Shown: positions 1 through 8,405 of the stretch, piece by piece
Position numbering within the stretch: the stretch's first letter is position 1
Layout: each line of letters opens with the position of its first letter
Assembly: GCA_963749875.1 (NCBI GenBank)
Contig: CAVVOX010000002.1
Location: 868,001-932,000 of the forward strand
Direction of reading: 5' to 3'
Origin: JAHQVI01 sp963749875
GTDB lineage: Bacteria; Pseudomonadota; Alphaproteobacteria; Rhizobiales; Rhodomicrobiaceae
Length of the DNA: 64,000 nt
Notes under the pieces: generated by a model
What the model was told of the DNA's origin: nothing
The model's database searches: none
What the model saw: only the letters and a program-made list of their open reading frames with translations
Translations under genes and position numbers: made by a program

Positions 1-220
1 TCGCAATTGCCAGAGCCAGCGTGATCCAGGCTGAAGCGGCGGCGAAGACCGCCTTCAGCAACACCCCGACCAGCATTAGCTGTACGATCATTCGCAGGGA
101 CGCAATCAGAAGCTGGCGTTCTAGGCCAAGGTTGAGGAGTAACGAAAACGTCCCGTTAACCGCGAGGAAGAGCGATGCGGCGATGAGGTCGGAATAAGAG
201 AGCGCGAGATAGCCGGTCAT
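1..220 (-). CDS. fetB: FetB-like (UPF0014) ABC permease, N-terminal part only
   Basis: The minus strand from an ATG at 218-220 gives 73 residues before the window edge. They contain two hydrophobic segments (about residues 10-32 and 42-72) joined by a short charged stretch, LERQLLIASLRM. That is the typical start of the UPF0014/FetB (YbbM) membrane subunit, whose full length is about 250 residues. The start overlaps the stop of the upstream ATPase gene in an ATGA arrangement, so the two are translationally coupled. FetAB of E. coli is linked to iron homeostasis; here the substrate is inferred only. The rest of the gene lies outside the window. Confidence 0.75.
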   Translation of the reverse strand, partial: MTGYLALSYSDLIAASLFLAVNGTFSLLLNLGLERQLLIASLRMIVQLMLVGVLLKAVFAAASAWITLALAIA

Positions 221-894
221 GCCAAGACGTCAGATGCAGTGAGGAAAGGCCCATCTTTCAGTGTGAACTGCCGTTTGGCCAACCTCGCAGCTTGTTTGGG
301 ATCGTGCGTAACCAGAAGGATCATGACACCGCGCTCGCGTTGGCGCTGCAAAACCTCTTCAGTCCTTTGTACCGAAGTTCTATCCAATGAGGCAGTCGGC
401 TCATCGAGCAAAAGGACCCGCGGAGCTCCCTGCAGCGCCCTCACAATTGCGAGACGCTGGCACTCACCGGAGGAAAGGCGGCTGACCGGCCAGTCAAGCG
501 CATCAGGTAGCCCAACCGCCGTCAACAAATCCGACACATCTGGCTCCGGTTTGAAATGGTCGATCACCAGATCGGCCCACCAGCCACTTTCGGCAGGGAC
601 ATGGGAAACGAGCCTGCGCCATTCATAAGCCGGCATGCTGTTACGGCTGAGCCCGTGCAAACAGACATCACCGTCATTGGGATCGAGATCTGCGATCGCA
701 CGCAGTAGTAGCGATTTGCCCGAACCGGAGGGCCCGAGAATAGCGACGCACTCACCATCGGCCATCGAAAGATCTACGGGGCCAACAAGTTCGGTTCTCA
801 ACGCGACGATCTCAAGCAACGGTTCAATTCCACCCTGGATCGCGAACATTGTCGACAGTTTATATTCTCCGCCGATCGTAACGCTAAAGTGCAA
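217..894 (-). CDS. fetA: FetA-like ABC transporter ATP-binding protein
   Basis: A single ABC ATPase domain of about 210-225 residues. Walker A is GPSGSGKS, the signature is LSSGECQRLA, Walker B is VLLLDEPTASLD and the switch His sits in VTHDP. The short length and the overlap with a FetB-like permease fit the FetA (YbbL) family, which forms a two-gene exporter-like ABC system at the inner membrane. The longest frame starts at 894. An internal ATG at 849 (MFAIQGG) would give a more usual N-terminus; neither has a strong Shine-Dalgarno sequence, so the start is uncertain. All catalytic motifs are intact. Confidence 0.8.
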   Translation of the reverse strand: MHFSVTIGGEYKLSTMFAIQGGIEPLLEIVALRTELVGPVDLSMADGECVAILGPSGSGKSLLLRAIADLDPNDGDVCLHGLSRNSMPAYEWRRLVSHVPAESGWWADLVIDHFKPEPDVSDLLTAVGLPDALDWPVSRLSSGECQRLAIVRALQGAPRVLLLDEPTASLDRTSVQRTEEVLQRQRERGVMILLVTHDPKQAARLAKRQFTLKDGPFLTASDVLA

Positions 895-1141
895 TCTTGA
901 ATGTCATTTGCCTTCATCCCCGATACCGCTTCTGCGCTCTGCGTCTCGAACGTCTCGAACTGGGCTCATTTCAGCCGCTGGGCCAAGCAGCAGGTGATTG
1001 AATAAAAATGACATTGCCATCGGAGGAGGCAAAGCGCAGAATTTGTTCTGCGGGCGTTGTACCGGGCACGATGGTCTCAATACTGCAGTCGGGACAATGA
1101 TCGCTATGATATCGCGTGGGCTGGTTTGAAAAGGCGAACGA

Positions 1142-2701
1142 ATGAGTCAGCTGGCGCATGTAGGGGACGTGCTGGCTGTTTATGCCCGCCTGTTTCCCGA
1201 TAAGATTGGTGCACGCGATCTCGAAAGGGAGATGACCTTTCACCTTTGGTGTGCGCGTGCCTGCCGGTTGGCGAATGCGTTGACCGGAATCGGATTGACC
1301 AAGGGCGACCGCGTTTGCGTTCTTGCCTACAACTGCGTGGAATGGCTGGAGATCTATGCCGCCGCGGCGCTAGGCGGCTTCGTTGCCGTGCCGATCAATT
1401 TCCGGCTTGTCGGGCCCGAAATCGCCTATATCGCCCAGAATTGCGAAGCGCGTGCCCTTATCGTTCAGGATGAACTGCTTGATGCTGTCGAAAGCGTGCG
1501 CAGTGAACTGCCGGTACCGGCTGGCAACTTCATCCTGTTCGGCAGCGGGCGCCCTGCCGCCGGCTACCGCGCTTACGAAGACCTGATCGCCCAGGCCCGC
1601 GACACCCGGCCCGATGCACCGTTCAGCGTCGACGATCCCTGGACGCTGATGTACACATCCGGCACGACAGGCAAACCGAAGGGCGCCATCCGCAGCCACC
1701 GCGGAAGCGCCATGCTGGCGCTGGTCACCGAGGTGGAGATGAGACTGAGCCGGCGCGATGCGGCGCTTCTCGTCATGCCGATGTGTCATGCCAACTCACT
1801 ATTTTTCTTCGGCGCCTTCGCCTATTGCGGGGCCGCGTGCACCGTGTATAGCCGCAAGAGCTTCGATCCGGAGCATCTTTTGCTGACCCTGGCCGACGGC
1901 GGCGCGACCTTCACGTCATTGGTTCCCACGCACTACATCATGATGCTGGCGCTCCCGGCTGCCGTGCGGGCGCGCTATAACGTCGACGCCGTAACCAAGC
2001 TGATGATTTCCTCCGCGCCGGCGCGGCGGGAGACCAAACTGGCGGCGATGGAATATTTCAGAAATTCGGGCCTGTTCGAGCTTTACGGCTCCACGGAATG
2101 CGGCTGGGTCACCATGCTGCAGCCTGAGGAGCAGTTGTCGAAGCTTGGCTCCGTCGGGCGTGAGACTGTCGGTTCGCGGCCGATAAAGTTGCTGGACGCG
2201 AATGGCGACGATGTCCCGCCTGGCGAGACCGGCGAGCTCTATTCCTGCAATCCGCAAACCTTCGATGGTTATTGGAAGCTGCCCGAGAAGACGCGGCAGG
2301 CGTTCCGGGGCGACTACTGCACGGTTGGTGATCTGGCCCGGCGCGATGAGGATGGCTATCTTTACCTTGTCGACCGCAAGAGCAACATGATCATCTCCGG
2401 CGGTGAGAATGTCTATCCTTCCGAAGTGGAGACGATGCTGGGCGCGCATCCGAGGATCAAAGACGTCGCCGTTATCGGCGTGCCTGACGCCAAATGGGGC
2501 GAGCGGGTACACGCCGTGATAATCCTGCACGATGGCGAGCGGCCAGCGCAGGATGGAATCCTCGATTGGTGCAAGGACCGCATCGCCAGCTACAAGCGGC
2601 CGCGGTCGGTCTCCTTCATCGAGGAGGACCAGATGCCGCGCACAGCCACGGGCAAGATTCTGCACCGCGTGCTGCGCGCGCGATTCGAGACCGGCGGTTG
2701 A
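1142..2701 (+). CDS. Class I adenylate-forming acyl-CoA ligase
   Basis: 519 residues with the full acyl-CoA synthetase motif set: YTSGTTGKPKG at 171-181 (phosphate loop), YGSTE at 315-319, DRKSNMIISGG from 411 (hinge) and the catalytic Lys505 in PRTATGKIL. The enzyme activates a carboxylic acid to acyl-AMP and then acyl-CoA in the cytoplasm. The acid cannot be read from sequence. The next gene, a ThDP-dependent enzyme, starts 18 bases downstream with its own GGGGAG ribosome site, so they form an operon. Ligase plus ThDP enzyme resembles oxalyl-CoA or 2-hydroxyacyl-CoA routes, which is inference. Length and motifs are normal for an active enzyme. Confidence 0.85.
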   Translation: MSQLAHVGDVLAVYARLFPDKIGARDLEREMTFHLWCARACRLANALTGIGLTKGDRVCVLAYNCVEWLEIYAAAALGGFVAVPINFRLVGPEIAYIAQNCEARALIVQDELLDAVESVRSELPVPAGNFILFGSGRPAAGYRAYEDLIAQARDTRPDAPFSVDDPWTLMYTSGTTGKPKGAIRSHRGSAMLALVTEVEMRLSRRDAALLVMPMCHANSLFFFGAFAYCGAACTVYSRKSFDPEHLLLTLADGGATFTSLVPTHYIMMLALPAAVRARYNVDAVTKLMISSAPARRETKLAAMEYFRNSGLFELYGSTECGWVTMLQPEEQLSKLGSVGRETVGSRPIKLLDANGDDVPPGETGELYSCNPQTFDGYWKLPEKTRQAFRGDYCTVGDLARRDEDGYLYLVDRKSNMIISGGENVYPSEVETMLGAHPRIKDVAVIGVPDAKWGERVHAVIILHDGERPAQDGILDWCKDRIASYKRPRSVSFIEEDQMPRTATGKILHRVLRARFETGG

Positions 2702-2719
2702 GCGACGGGGAGTGGCCCG

Positions 2720-4456
2720 ATGAACCAAGACCTGAACGCCGGTGAGAATTCCTGCGCGGCGTGGATTGCGCGCTTCCTGAAAGCGCGTGGAATTGACCGC
2801 ATTTTCGGCTTGCAGGGCGGCCATATCCAGCCGATGTGGGACCATGTGGCACGCCAGGGCATTCGCATTATCGATGTACGCGACGAGGGCGCCGCCGTGC
2901 ATATGGCGCATGCTCATGCGGAGTTGATGGGCGGGGTCGGCGTCGCGATGGTGACGGCCGGACCGGGTGTGACAAACACAGTGACTGCCATGTGCAACGC
3001 TTCGCTGGCGCGTGTCCCTGTCCTGCTGATCGGCGGGTGCACATCCCGTCCGCAGGCCAATATGGGGCCGCTCCAGGACATTCCGCATGTGGACATTCTG
3101 CGCCCGGTGACGCGGACGGCGCGCACGCTGCGTGTTCCCGACCAGGTCGCGCGCGAGCTTGACGAAGCGGTCGCGCGCGCTATGGGCGATGTGGGTGAGC
3201 CGGGCGCGGTTTATGTCGAGATTCCGACAGACGTGCTCCGGACCCATGTGCCGCCGCAACTGGTGCTGGACGAATGGATGCAGGCGAAACCGACGCGTAT
3301 CATACCGCCCGATCCGAAAGCGGTCGCAGACGCGGTTGAGGTCTTCTGGTCGGCCAGGCGTCCGCTGGTAATGACGGGGCGCGGGGCACGCGGCGCAGGC
3401 GCAGCGTTTGTCCGGCTTCTTGACGCCACTGGCGCCCTCTATCTCGACACGCAAGAGAGCCGCGGGCTGGTGCCTGCTGATCATCCCTCGACCGCTGCAG
3501 GCGTGCGCGCCGCGGCAATGACCGAGGCCGACGTTGTGCTGCTGATCGGGCGCAAGCTCGATTACCAGGTCGGCTATGGCTCACCGGCCGTGTTCCCCAA
3601 TGCGCGCTTCATCCGGATTTCCGATACGCCGGGCGAGCTCATCGACAATCGCCGTGGTCAGCCGGAGCTGTTGGCGTCGCCAGAGCTTGCGCTCAACGCA
3701 ATGCTGGAGGCTGCGGGAAATCGCGAGCCGAGCCTCGACAAGGCGTGGGCGGACGATTTGCGGCGTCGCCATCGCGACCGCATTGCCGCAGCGACAACCA
3801 AGGAAAAGCCGACGACGGGTGCGGACGGCAAAATCCATCCGCGCGTCATCTTCGATTCCATCGCAGAGATTACCGACCCGGACTACATCGCCATCGCCGA
3901 CGGTGGCGATCTCCTCAGCTTCGCGCGCACCGGCTTGCAGGCGACGACCTACATGGATGCGGGTGCCTTCGGCTGCCTCGGCGTCGGGGTGCCGTTCGCC
4001 ATCGCCGCAGCGCTGGCACTGCCGGGCCGGCAGGTGATCTCGGTCAACGGGGACGGCGCGTTCGGCATCAACGCCATGGAGATCGACACGGCGGTGCGGC
4101 ACGACGCCAAGGCGCTGTTCATCGTCTCCAACAATGCCGCATGGAATATCGAGCGGCTCGACCAGGAAATGAACTATGGCGGCCGCGTGGTCGGCACCAC
4201 ACTGCGCCATTCCGATTACGCCGCAATGGCGCGTGCGCTCGGTGCGCATGGCGAGCGCGTCGAGCAGGCGCCGGATCTGCCAGGCGCGCTGCAACGGGCG
4301 TTGGAGAATCTGCCCGCGCTCGTCGATGTCGTCACCTCGCAGACGGTCATCTCATCGGATGCGCAGAAGGGACTTGGTTTCGTCCCGGATTTTCAGGCGC
4401 TGACCGCGTGGGACGAGGCTGAAAGGCGGCGGCGGGAGACCAAGAGCAAAGATTGA
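2720..4456 (+). CDS. Thiamine diphosphate-dependent lyase/decarboxylase
   Basis: 578 residues in the three-domain acetolactate synthase/oxalyl-CoA decarboxylase/2-hydroxyacyl-CoA lyase fold. The N-terminal pyrimidine-binding domain carries the catalytic Glu56 (VRDEGAA). A central domain follows at about 195-340. The C-terminal pyrophosphate domain has the GDG..NN motif (GDG 444-446, NN 471-472). No transit or membrane segment is seen, so it is cytosolic. It sits in one operon with the acyl-CoA ligase, so a CoA-thioester substrate (oxalyl-CoA or a 2-hydroxyacyl-CoA) is plausible but unproven. Benzoylformate decarboxylase-like activity is an alternative. Confidence 0.8.
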   Translation: MNQDLNAGENSCAAWIARFLKARGIDRIFGLQGGHIQPMWDHVARQGIRIIDVRDEGAAVHMAHAHAELMGGVGVAMVTAGPGVTNTVTAMCNASLARVPVLLIGGCTSRPQANMGPLQDIPHVDILRPVTRTARTLRVPDQVARELDEAVARAMGDVGEPGAVYVEIPTDVLRTHVPPQLVLDEWMQAKPTRIIPPDPKAVADAVEVFWSARRPLVMTGRGARGAGAAFVRLLDATGALYLDTQESRGLVPADHPSTAAGVRAAAMTEADVVLLIGRKLDYQVGYGSPAVFPNARFIRISDTPGELIDNRRGQPELLASPELALNAMLEAAGNREPSLDKAWADDLRRRHRDRIAAATTKEKPTTGADGKIHPRVIFDSIAEITDPDYIAIADGGDLLSFARTGLQATTYMDAGAFGCLGVGVPFAIAAALALPGRQVISVNGDGAFGINAMEIDTAVRHDAKALFIVSNNAAWNIERLDQEMNYGGRVVGTTLRHSDYAAMARALGAHGERVEQAPDLPGALQRALENLPALVDVVTSQTVISSDAQKGLGFVPDFQALTAWDEAERRRRETKSKD

Positions 4457-4789
4457 TTTGTGCGGGCAGGCTTGTGTATTTCCTCGACCGGCCAAATCTT
4501 GGCCATGTTACGCTCCTCACCAGCTGCACGCTTCCGAACTAACGTAACATAGGGCTGTGTAATCGCAGATTAAATATGCACGCAAATTTGCGGTCCCCCG
4601 GAGCCCAATCACGCCTCACGCCGCGTCACCAGACTCAGAACGGCAACGATATTTCGGCGGAGCCCAGCGGTCGAAATGCCGCCGCCCGGCCACGGGACAC
4701 GACGCGAGATAGTCCTCTCTCACCCCCCCACGACGAGAGGCGGAGCGGCGGCGGAGAGAGGTGAGGAGCGGGGTGGCACTATAACCATA
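4457..4789. other. Intergenic, region downstream of rep
   Basis: No convincing gene. It holds an 8-bp inverted repeat ATGTTACG/CGTAACAT (4505-4512, 4543-4550). In ColE2-type plasmids the origin lies just downstream of rep, so if the replicase at 4790 is functional this is where an origin would be expected. I see no clear iteron array. Confidence 0.4.
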
Positions 4790-5926
4790 TCAGATAAAAG
4801 AGCCTTTCTTGGCCTTCTTGCGGTAATACGTTCTGCGGCTAATGCCGAGCGCTTCCCAAGGATTGGTTGTGCTCTCGGCAACATGACCGGCCCAGCGTTT
4901 GGCCATGCCGATTTTGCCGCGATGCGACTGGATCTTCGAGAACCGCTCAGGCGAAAATCGGCCCCATGTCCACTTTGAGACTGATTTCGCAGTCGCCCGG
5001 ATCTCCGAAAATGGGAGCGGCACCTGGAATTGCCGATTGATGCCGAGCGCGACGGCTTCGAGACGCTTCTGAAAATCGGCCAGTGACGCGCCCTCCGATT
5101 TGAATTCCAGGACTTCGCGGTAAGCAAAGGCGCGCAATTCGTCAAAAGTCGTGCAGTTCCGACCGACGCCAAATTGCTCGCGTGCCGTCGGATCGAAGCG
5201 CTTGTCGCGCTCAAAAAGCCAGTCATCGAGTTGATCTAACGTGTAGGGCTCATCACGCCGCCACTCGACGGCCCAATCAGCATGGACGGGGTTCTTCTGG
5301 ATCAGGCCAACGTAAAATGGGTCGGCACCCAGGCGGCGAGTGAAACCGCGCTCGACGGCGGCGTAATAGTTGATCGGATCGCGGCGAGCGGCGTCATATT
5401 TGTGAACCGGCTTGGCGAGCAGATAAGCGAGATGCGCCCGCCCGTTCATTGGGTTGACCATAACGACGTTCGCCGGAGGCAGATTGGCATCATCGTCGGC
5501 GAAATAAGCGCCTGCATGATCGACATCGAACGGCATCCATGCGAGCGAGGTCGGGCCATTCAGTGAGATGTACCGATGTCGGATCGCTTCAAACTTGTCC
5601 TTTGCGAAGATTCTGTCCCTAAGGGAATTCGTACAATATGGTCGGCGTGGGAGATGGTCGGGGAAGGTGGCCCGTAAAACTGAGCATCCCGCCTCAGCGA
5701 CTTGGCCCAACTGGCTGACGGCTGTCCGCTCGGGTTCACATTTTGTCGCCCGAAGATACGAAGCGAAATGAGCTTGCTGGCCGTCGGCAGAATTCGCACT
5801 GACAGCGACCGCGATGGTAGCGATCGTGGCCCATCCCAATCGCTTGGGGACGACAGAGATAAGCTTGGTCCATTTGGCCAGATCTGAATTTTTGGCGGGC
5901 TTGAATTCAAGTATCGCTTCCAACAT
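4790..5926 (-). CDS. ColE2-type plasmid replicase (replicase family with primase C-terminal domain)
   Basis: From about residue 85 on the protein follows the plasmid replicase pattern: HLPRRPYCTNSL, HRYISLNGP, WMPFDVDHAGA, NLPPANVVMVNPMNGRAHL, and DPFYVGLIQKNPVHADW. A PriCT-like segment follows and a basic tail, NPWEALGISRRTYYRKK, which is typical of Rep DNA-binding ends. Such proteins initiate replication by priming at an origin downstream of rep. The first ~84 residues, including a hydrophobic stretch near residues 32-45, are not part of the usual family, so the true start may be an internal non-ATG codon. A plus-strand hairpin-terminator unit lies just upstream of the gene. It marks this segment as plasmid-derived. 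Confidence 0.75.
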   Translation of the reverse strand: MLEAILEFKPAKNSDLAKWTKLISVVPKRLGWATIATIAVAVSANSADGQQAHFASYLRATKCEPERTAVSQLGQVAEAGCSVLRATFPDHLPRRPYCTNSLRDRIFAKDKFEAIRHRYISLNGPTSLAWMPFDVDHAGAYFADDDANLPPANVVMVNPMNGRAHLAYLLAKPVHKYDAARRDPINYYAAVERGFTRRLGADPFYVGLIQKNPVHADWAVEWRRDEPYTLDQLDDWLFERDKRFDPTAREQFGVGRNCTTFDELRAFAYREVLEFKSEGASLADFQKRLEAVALGINRQFQVPLPFSEIRATAKSVSKWTWGRFSPERFSKIQSHRGKIGMAKRWAGHVAESTTNPWEALGISRRTYYRKKAKKGSFI

Positions 5927-6069
5927 CGGCTTGTCCTTCGTTCACGGATCGAACGACGGAGGCCGAAGATTTCCACCGGCAGATGCTTTTCACTTGAAAT
6001 GCAGGGCCGAATGTGGCAAGCAGAAGTGGCCATATCATCTGTATTTGCGGCGTCCGTCATTTAGGATTT

Positions 6070-6087
6070 TCTGGGCTTCTACCCAGA
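6070..6087 (+). ncRNA. Possible 3' end of an antisense RNA to rep (first hairpin)
   Basis: Plus-strand hairpin TCTGGG/CCCAGA with a six-base loop. It lies 30 bases before an intrinsic terminator and opposite the rep leader. ColE2 plasmids limit Rep synthesis with such an antisense RNA. The 5' end is not determined, so only the hairpin is marked. Confidence 0.35.
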
Positions 6088-6116
6088 TCGACGCAAACGC
6101 AACAAACGGATACTGA

Positions 6117-6144
6117 AAGGCCTCGCGCAAGCGGGGCCTTTTTT
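6117..6144 (+). terminator. Rho-independent terminator on the plus strand
   Basis: A ten-pair stem AAGGCCTCGC/GCGGGGCCTT (one G-U pair) closes a GCAA tetraloop and runs into six T. No plus-strand gene precedes it, so it probably ends a non-coding transcript antisense to the rep leader. Confidence 0.75.
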
Positions 6145-6336
6145 CTTAGTCAACGACAGTTTCGCTGATTCTGCGACGGCTGATTTGGTACCATAATACC
6201 GCACGCCTCGGGGAAACTGTCTTTCGCGCGGGCGATAATGTTGATTTGCTTGGCTGAACCGGCGGGATTACGGAGAAAAATTTCGCGGATATTTTCGATT
6301 TTCCTGTAGTGGTGCTTTAACGCAACAGTTTTTGTT

Positions 6337-7404
6337 TCTCAGCTGGCTCTGTCCGCGCTGAGTATGGGGATTGACGGCAGCTCAAGTTCCTGATTTGTTC
6401 CCATTAAGGGAGACCGATCATGGAGCACCGAAAATTCAAACAGCGGCTAGCGGAACTTATCGCGGAACTCACGCCCGCGCAGGGCCGCAAGCTGATCGAT
6501 ACTCTTCGCGAGCGGAGCGCTGGAAATGAAACGCAAAAGCTCATCGATGGCCAGTTTCAGACCGATCTGAAATGCCCGCATTGCAAGGGGCGTCGCATTC
6601 ATCGCCATGGTATGGCGCGGGGTCTGTGGCGTTACAAATGCCTGGCCTGCGCCAGGACGTTCAACGCTCTGACCGGCACGCCGCTGGCCCGGCTTCGAAA
6701 GCGGGACCGCTGGCTGAAATTCGCCGAAGCGCTCAACGGCTCGGAGACCGTCCGCGCCGCGGCGGTGCGGACCGGGATCGACAAGAGCACGTCCTTCCGC
6801 TGGAGGCATCGTTTTTTGAAGGCGCAGAAAGACCTTAAGGACCAGCGGCTGACCGGCATCGTCGAGGTCGACGAATGTTTCGTTCTGCAAAGCCGGAAAG
6901 GTGAGCGGCGCTTGCCGCGCAAGGCGAGGAAGCGCGGCGGCAAGGCTGAAAAGCCAGGCTTGTCCAGCGAACAAACGCCGATCCTGATCGCCCGCGACCG
7001 CTACGGCCATCATCTGGATGCGGTGTTGCACAATCGCTCGGAGGACGCCGTCAACGCGGTTTTGAAGGGAGCAGTTTCGAACACTGACGTGCTGCTGTGC
7101 ATGGACGGCGATCCGGCGCTGATCGCTTTCGCCAAGGCAGAAGCGATCGAATACGAGCTGATCCTCGCCAGCCACGGCGAGCACGTGCATGAAAAGGTGC
7201 TGCACATCCAGACCGTCAATAGCTATATCAGCCGCTTCAAGAAATGGCTCAACCGCTTCAACGGCGTGGCGACGAAATATCTGCCCAACTATCTCGGCTG
7301 GCGGCGAATGCTGGAAAAATCCGCTGCTTCCCTTGCGCCCGAGCACTGCTTGGCCGCCGCCATTGGATGAAACACATACTCAACGCGGACAGAGCCTCTC
7401 AGCT
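6337..7404 (+). mobile_element. Complete IS1595-type insertion sequence with 8-bp target duplication
   Basis: The element spans 6345-7396 (1052 bp). Its ends are a 22-bp inverted repeat with one mismatch, beginning GGCTCTGTCCGCG (6345-6366 and 7375-7396). It is flanked by perfect direct repeats TCTCAGCT at 6337-6344 and 7397-7404, which is the 8-bp duplication expected of this family. It carries one transposase gene and looks recently inserted. An orphan copy of its outer 18 bases lies at 23916-23933. Confidence 0.93.
6420..7370 (+). CDS. IS1595 family (ISXO2-like) transposase
   Basis: 316 residues. The N-terminal zinc ribbon uses Cys52, Cys55, Cys74 and Cys77 (CPHCKG and CLAC), followed by a helix-turn-helix (about 103-130). 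The ISXO2-type catalytic core has Asp151 in VEVDECF and Asp229 in MDGDPAL. The protein cuts and pastes the surrounding element. The gene fills almost all of the IS between its inverted repeats and is uninterrupted, so it is likely active. Confidence 0.92.
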   Translation: MEHRKFKQRLAELIAELTPAQGRKLIDTLRERSAGNETQKLIDGQFQTDLKCPHCKGRRIHRHGMARGLWRYKCLACARTFNALTGTPLARLRKRDRWLKFAEALNGSETVRAAAVRTGIDKSTSFRWRHRFLKAQKDLKDQRLTGIVEVDECFVLQSRKGERRLPRKARKRGGKAEKPGLSSEQTPILIARDRYGHHLDAVLHNRSEDAVNAVLKGAVSNTDVLLCMDGDPALIAFAKAEAIEYELILASHGEHVHEKVLHIQTVNSYISRFKKWLNRFNGVATKYLPNYLGWRRMLEKSAASLAPEHCLAAAIG

Positions 7405-7515
7405 TGTGGGAAAGTTGCGGCGCAACTGGCCTTTCACTGGCCCTTCATTGGCCATGGAAAATCCGCCGTCCAGTTCCCATTTTCGTGGTTCCGCCAACAG
7501 CATAGGGGAGCCTTC

Positions 7516-8196
7516 ATGACCGACAAGCTGCCGCCAAAGTCTCGGACTGAACCGTCGATCACGCCGAAGGACATGAGTGATCTCATGCCGCAATTTACCC
7601 CGGAAGCTCTGCGGGAACACGCTTGGGCCGGAAAAATGAAGAAAGAAAATGCCGGGCTCAAAACGCGCACCCCCTTGACCCTGGCCGATATTAAGAGGCG
7701 CGGGCGGCTGCTGCGAACTCATCCACCTCTGACCTCTGATGAGGTGGATCAGCTCATGCCATCAGACGATCCGACTGCCCAGCTCATCCGCCTTCAACAA
7801 CTCAAACTGGTGAGCGTTTTGCTCGAAAGAGCGAAGACTTATCCGAACGATCATCTACGCAAGCTTGAATTGCTATCAGCCGCGAAGTCCCTGCTGGACG
7901 ATCCCGACGGGGGCGAGGCGAAGGAAACGCCGATGACGCGAGACGAAACCACTGCATATCTCGTCGAGAGCGGCCTCTCCATGCGGGAGGCCAGTTTCTT
8001 ACGCCTGATTGCCGAGCGATTCGGGCGGCGTCACTTCCAAGTGAAGGACGCTGTCGATTTGGTTGGCAGTTGGCGGGAAACCCGAGATCTCTGCCTAAAT
8101 CTGGCTGGAACACCATTCCTGCTGAAGGGGATCGGCGAGGAGACGACTGAATTCGCGGTTCCCTTCCGTTATCAATGGCTTTTCAATTTGGATTGA
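7516..8196 (+). CDS. Hypothetical protein, plasmid-associated
   Basis: 226 residues from an ATG preceded by AGGGGAG at 7504-7510. I do not recognise a family. The protein is soluble, with no signal peptide or membrane segment, and is rich in charged helices. Its C-terminal half (from about MTRDETTAYL) reads like a small helical DNA- or protein-binding domain. The IS1595 element ends only 120 bp upstream, so the native promoter may have been displaced. A perfect 13-bp hairpin follows the stop. Its place between a replicase and an IS suggests plasmid cargo; no function can be given. Confidence 0.6.
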   Translation: MTDKLPPKSRTEPSITPKDMSDLMPQFTPEALREHAWAGKMKKENAGLKTRTPLTLADIKRRGRLLRTHPPLTSDEVDQLMPSDDPTAQLIRLQQLKLVSVLLERAKTYPNDHLRKLELLSAAKSLLDDPDGGEAKETPMTRDETTAYLVESGLSMREASFLRLIAERFGRRHFQVKDAVDLVGSWRETRDLCLNLAGTPFLLKGIGEETTEFAVPFRYQWLFNLD

Positions 8197-8202
8197 CAAA
8201 GT

Positions 8203-8235
8203 AGCAGAGGGCGGCTTGGGCTGCCGCCCTCTGCT
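8203..8235 (+). terminator. Strong hairpin after the 226-residue gene
   Basis: Perfect 13-bp inverted repeat AGCAGAGGGCGGC/GCCGCCCTCTGCT with a seven-base loop, seven bases after the stop. No T-run follows, so it may stabilise the mRNA 3' end or act as a terminator with help. Confidence 0.55.
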
Positions 8236-8405
8236 AAGTGGCCCAGCCAAATCCTTATTGGGTTTCCTTTCTCGACTGGACCGGCTGCGCCCGAATTTAG
8301 CCCAGCAGACGTGCTTCCTGCAAACGGCAAATTTTACGTTTTACACAGCCTACGGATCAAATGACTTGCGAGCATTCGGCGGCTTCGTAGCATGCCGCCA
8401 TGGCA

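Noticed and set aside
1916..3484. 522-codon antisense frame across the ligase and ThDP genes
   Set aside because: Both sense genes have complete catalytic motifs; the antisense product is Arg/His-rich and featureless.
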